Positions 62,349-64,000 of a DNA stretch of 64,000 bases are shown one piece after another. Source of the DNA: Prinia subflava (taxonomy: Eukaryota > Chordata > Aves > Passeriformes > Cisticolidae); contig NC_086249.1 of assembly GCF_021018805.1 (NCBI RefSeq), positions 75,666,472-75,730,471 on the forward strand, in the 5' to 3' direction. The notes beneath the pieces are model-generated. The model did no database searches. It saw only the letters and a program-made list of their open reading frames with translations, and was not told the DNA's origin. The number at the start of each line of letters is the position of its first letter. Positions within the stretch are counted from its first letter, which is position 1. The position numbers and the translations under genes were made by a program.

Positions 62349-64000
62349 AGTATGGTTTAACTTTTGTTGCTTGAACCATAAGACTGTAAAAGCAGTAGAA
62401 ACAATACATGTTCTGAATTTTCTTCAAACAATGGCTTGCAGATTGAAATGAAAGCACACTTTTCCTGTTCAGAAACAAACCATCTGAACTAAATCAGCAG
62501 GAGAAGACATACACCTGACTCTAGGCAGCCTGCATGTGAGATACCAAAAGATCTTCTCCTCTCCCACCAGCACAGCTGCTATTCCTGCATTTCTGGCAGT
62601 ATCAGGTTCAAGACGAGCAGGGGCAATGGTTGGTCACGCCAGCTGCAGAAAGTCATGCCACAGAATGCCACAGATGATAAATGCCTCAGGACAAATGCAC
62701 TGAGAACTACTTGGAGCAAAAATGCCATTTCTGGCTCAAAGGCTTTCTAATTCTTAGATCACTGGAAAACAGCAGAGTACTGAGGATATATTTACCTTGT
62801 TCTTATTTTCCTAGGCATCTGCTGTGGACCACAAGAAAGGGCAGATTATTGAGCTAGATGGGCTATTCATGTGGGAGGTTTAATGTGCAAGTAGCCAAGC
62901 AAAAAGGAAGGTTGACTGTCCTCAGAACTTGAAGTCTTGAAGCTCCTGGCAGCAGGATCATCAGGGCCACTGTTTCCCAAATAGCTTGCCATGCAATCCA
63001 TCCAGAACCCAATCTCCTTGTAACACTGCATGGAGAATTGCAGGATGATTAGTTTTCATTACAAATGGGAAAGAAAGCAAATATCAAACTCCTCCATGAA
63101 TCAGAAACACCATTGCCATCCAACTGCATTAGCTATTCATGACTTTGGTGTGCAGAGAGCTTTGTTTCACATTCCTTTGGTGCTCTGCTTTTCAAATTGT
63201 GCCAAAGGTACCACGAGTGCTGCAGAAAGAGCCTCAGAGCAGCATGCCCACACTGCCCAAATATTTTCCTGTTTTCTCCTCTTCTTAACAACAACAGCAT
63301 TGCCAGAACAAACCCTGTTTGGTAAACCTGCCCTAAGATCTGTCATTCCACAGAGCTCTGCATTATGAAACAGAGATAACCATGAAAGACTCTGTATCAA
63401 ATAAATTGACTTCATCTGATGGGGCAAATAAGACTGATCTGGGCTTCAAACATCTCCAGCATATTTGACATCTTGGAGGATATCAGGATTGTCTCCTGGA
63501 TCACAGCATGGGACAGGAAATGCCCCACACTGAGCGGGTAAGAGTTTCTTTTCCAAAGACCATCCATGAACAGCAGGTGCAGCAATGCAGGAGGAACTCC
63601 CTGAGAAATTAAAAGGAGCTGGAGATATAGCTGGGACTTATTTCAATCTGATTTGAATTATTATCATTCAGCCCTTTGTGAGATATTTTGCAGCCTCTCT
63701 TGAGTAAGGCACCTGAAAAAACCAAAAAATTCTTAGAAAAGAAAACTGTTTGAGAAATGGAGATTTGCAGAAATTTTTCTGAAAACAAAATTTTCCGAGA
63801 GGCTGAGGTCTCCTGTCTAAGGTCCATGCTGCAGAAGACCATGCTCTCAAGGTGAACCTAACACCATGCCAGAGGTCTGACCAGGGAGTGTCTTAACCTT
63901 GGTATGGAATGTGCATCCACAGCTCCCAAGTCCCTGAATTCTTTGCTGTCAACAGGGAGCAAGTAAACCAATTAAACTGTGTTTTAAGAGATTTATAGGA

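Larger units (their letters stand above)
56471..64000. other. Unique non-coding sequence to the end of the window
   Basis: No gene or further named interspersed repeat. A GC-rich patch at about 57,050-57,320 and another at 61,420-61,620 carry overlapping frames on both strands, none recognised. An AT-rich block at 60,710-60,830 contains TTATTATTATTATT and TTTTAATTTTAAA. The 50-A run and the polypyrimidine tract are listed separately. A 9-bp inverted repeat (AAAGGGGCT / AGCCCCTTT, 6-base loop) lies at 57,601-57,624. Confidence 0.6.

Overview
The window looks like a gene-poor, non-coding stretch of a bird nuclear genome, most likely a songbird. It is AT-rich and sparsely filled with repeats. 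The recognisable interspersed repeats are CR1 LINE fragments of several ages and remnants of avian ERVL-type LTRs. I saw no mammalian-type SINEs or L1, no bacterial gene organisation, and no operons, CRISPR arrays, insertion sequences, rRNA or tRNA. Repeat families were named by remembered resemblance to avian consensus sequences, not by a search.

I found no protein-coding gene I can support. Nearly all open reading frames are under about 110 codons, overlap on both strands, and match no family I recognise. The one recognisable coding remnant is the decayed C-terminal end of the CR1 reverse-transcriptase ORF, on the minus strand at about 33,990-34,350. The longest ATG-started frame, 181 codons on the minus strand at 54,840-55,385, is unrecognised and probably chance.

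Layout. 1-10.6 kb: unique sequence with a TATA-like site near 3.16 kb and an AT-rich block at about 9.95-10.4 kb. 10.6-10.9 kb: eroded LTR fragment. 10.9-22.8 kb: unique sequence with a GC-richer block at 14.4-15.0 kb, an AAAC-rich low-complexity tract at 16.1 kb, two perfect hairpins (18.05 and 21.54 kb) and a micro-exon-like module at 19.28 kb. 22.8-26.3 kb: two very old CR1 fragments, a short LTR 5' end and a better preserved CR1 3' end. 30.09-30.83 kb: a complete solo LTR with a 5-bp target-site duplication. 32-36.5 kb: two local tandem duplications (about 41 bp x 2 and 65 bp x 2) flanking an inverted CR1. 36.5-46 kb: unique AT-rich sequence with exon-like modules near 42.1 and 43.3-43.5 kb and tandem AP-1-like sites at 45.9 kb. 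46.07-46.69 kb: the longest CR1 copy. 46.7-64 kb: unique sequence with an (AAAT)n array, two CR1 fragments, a 50-A run at 57.8 kb and a polypyrimidine tract at 62.3 kb.

No genes act together here. Any function would be regulatory (enhancers, non-coding RNA exons) and would need cross-species alignment or RNA-seq. I found no evidence for a previously undescribed system. The most solid observations are the solo LTR with its duplicated target site, the 16-bp and 13-bp perfect hairpins, the 65-bp tandem duplication and the 50-A run.
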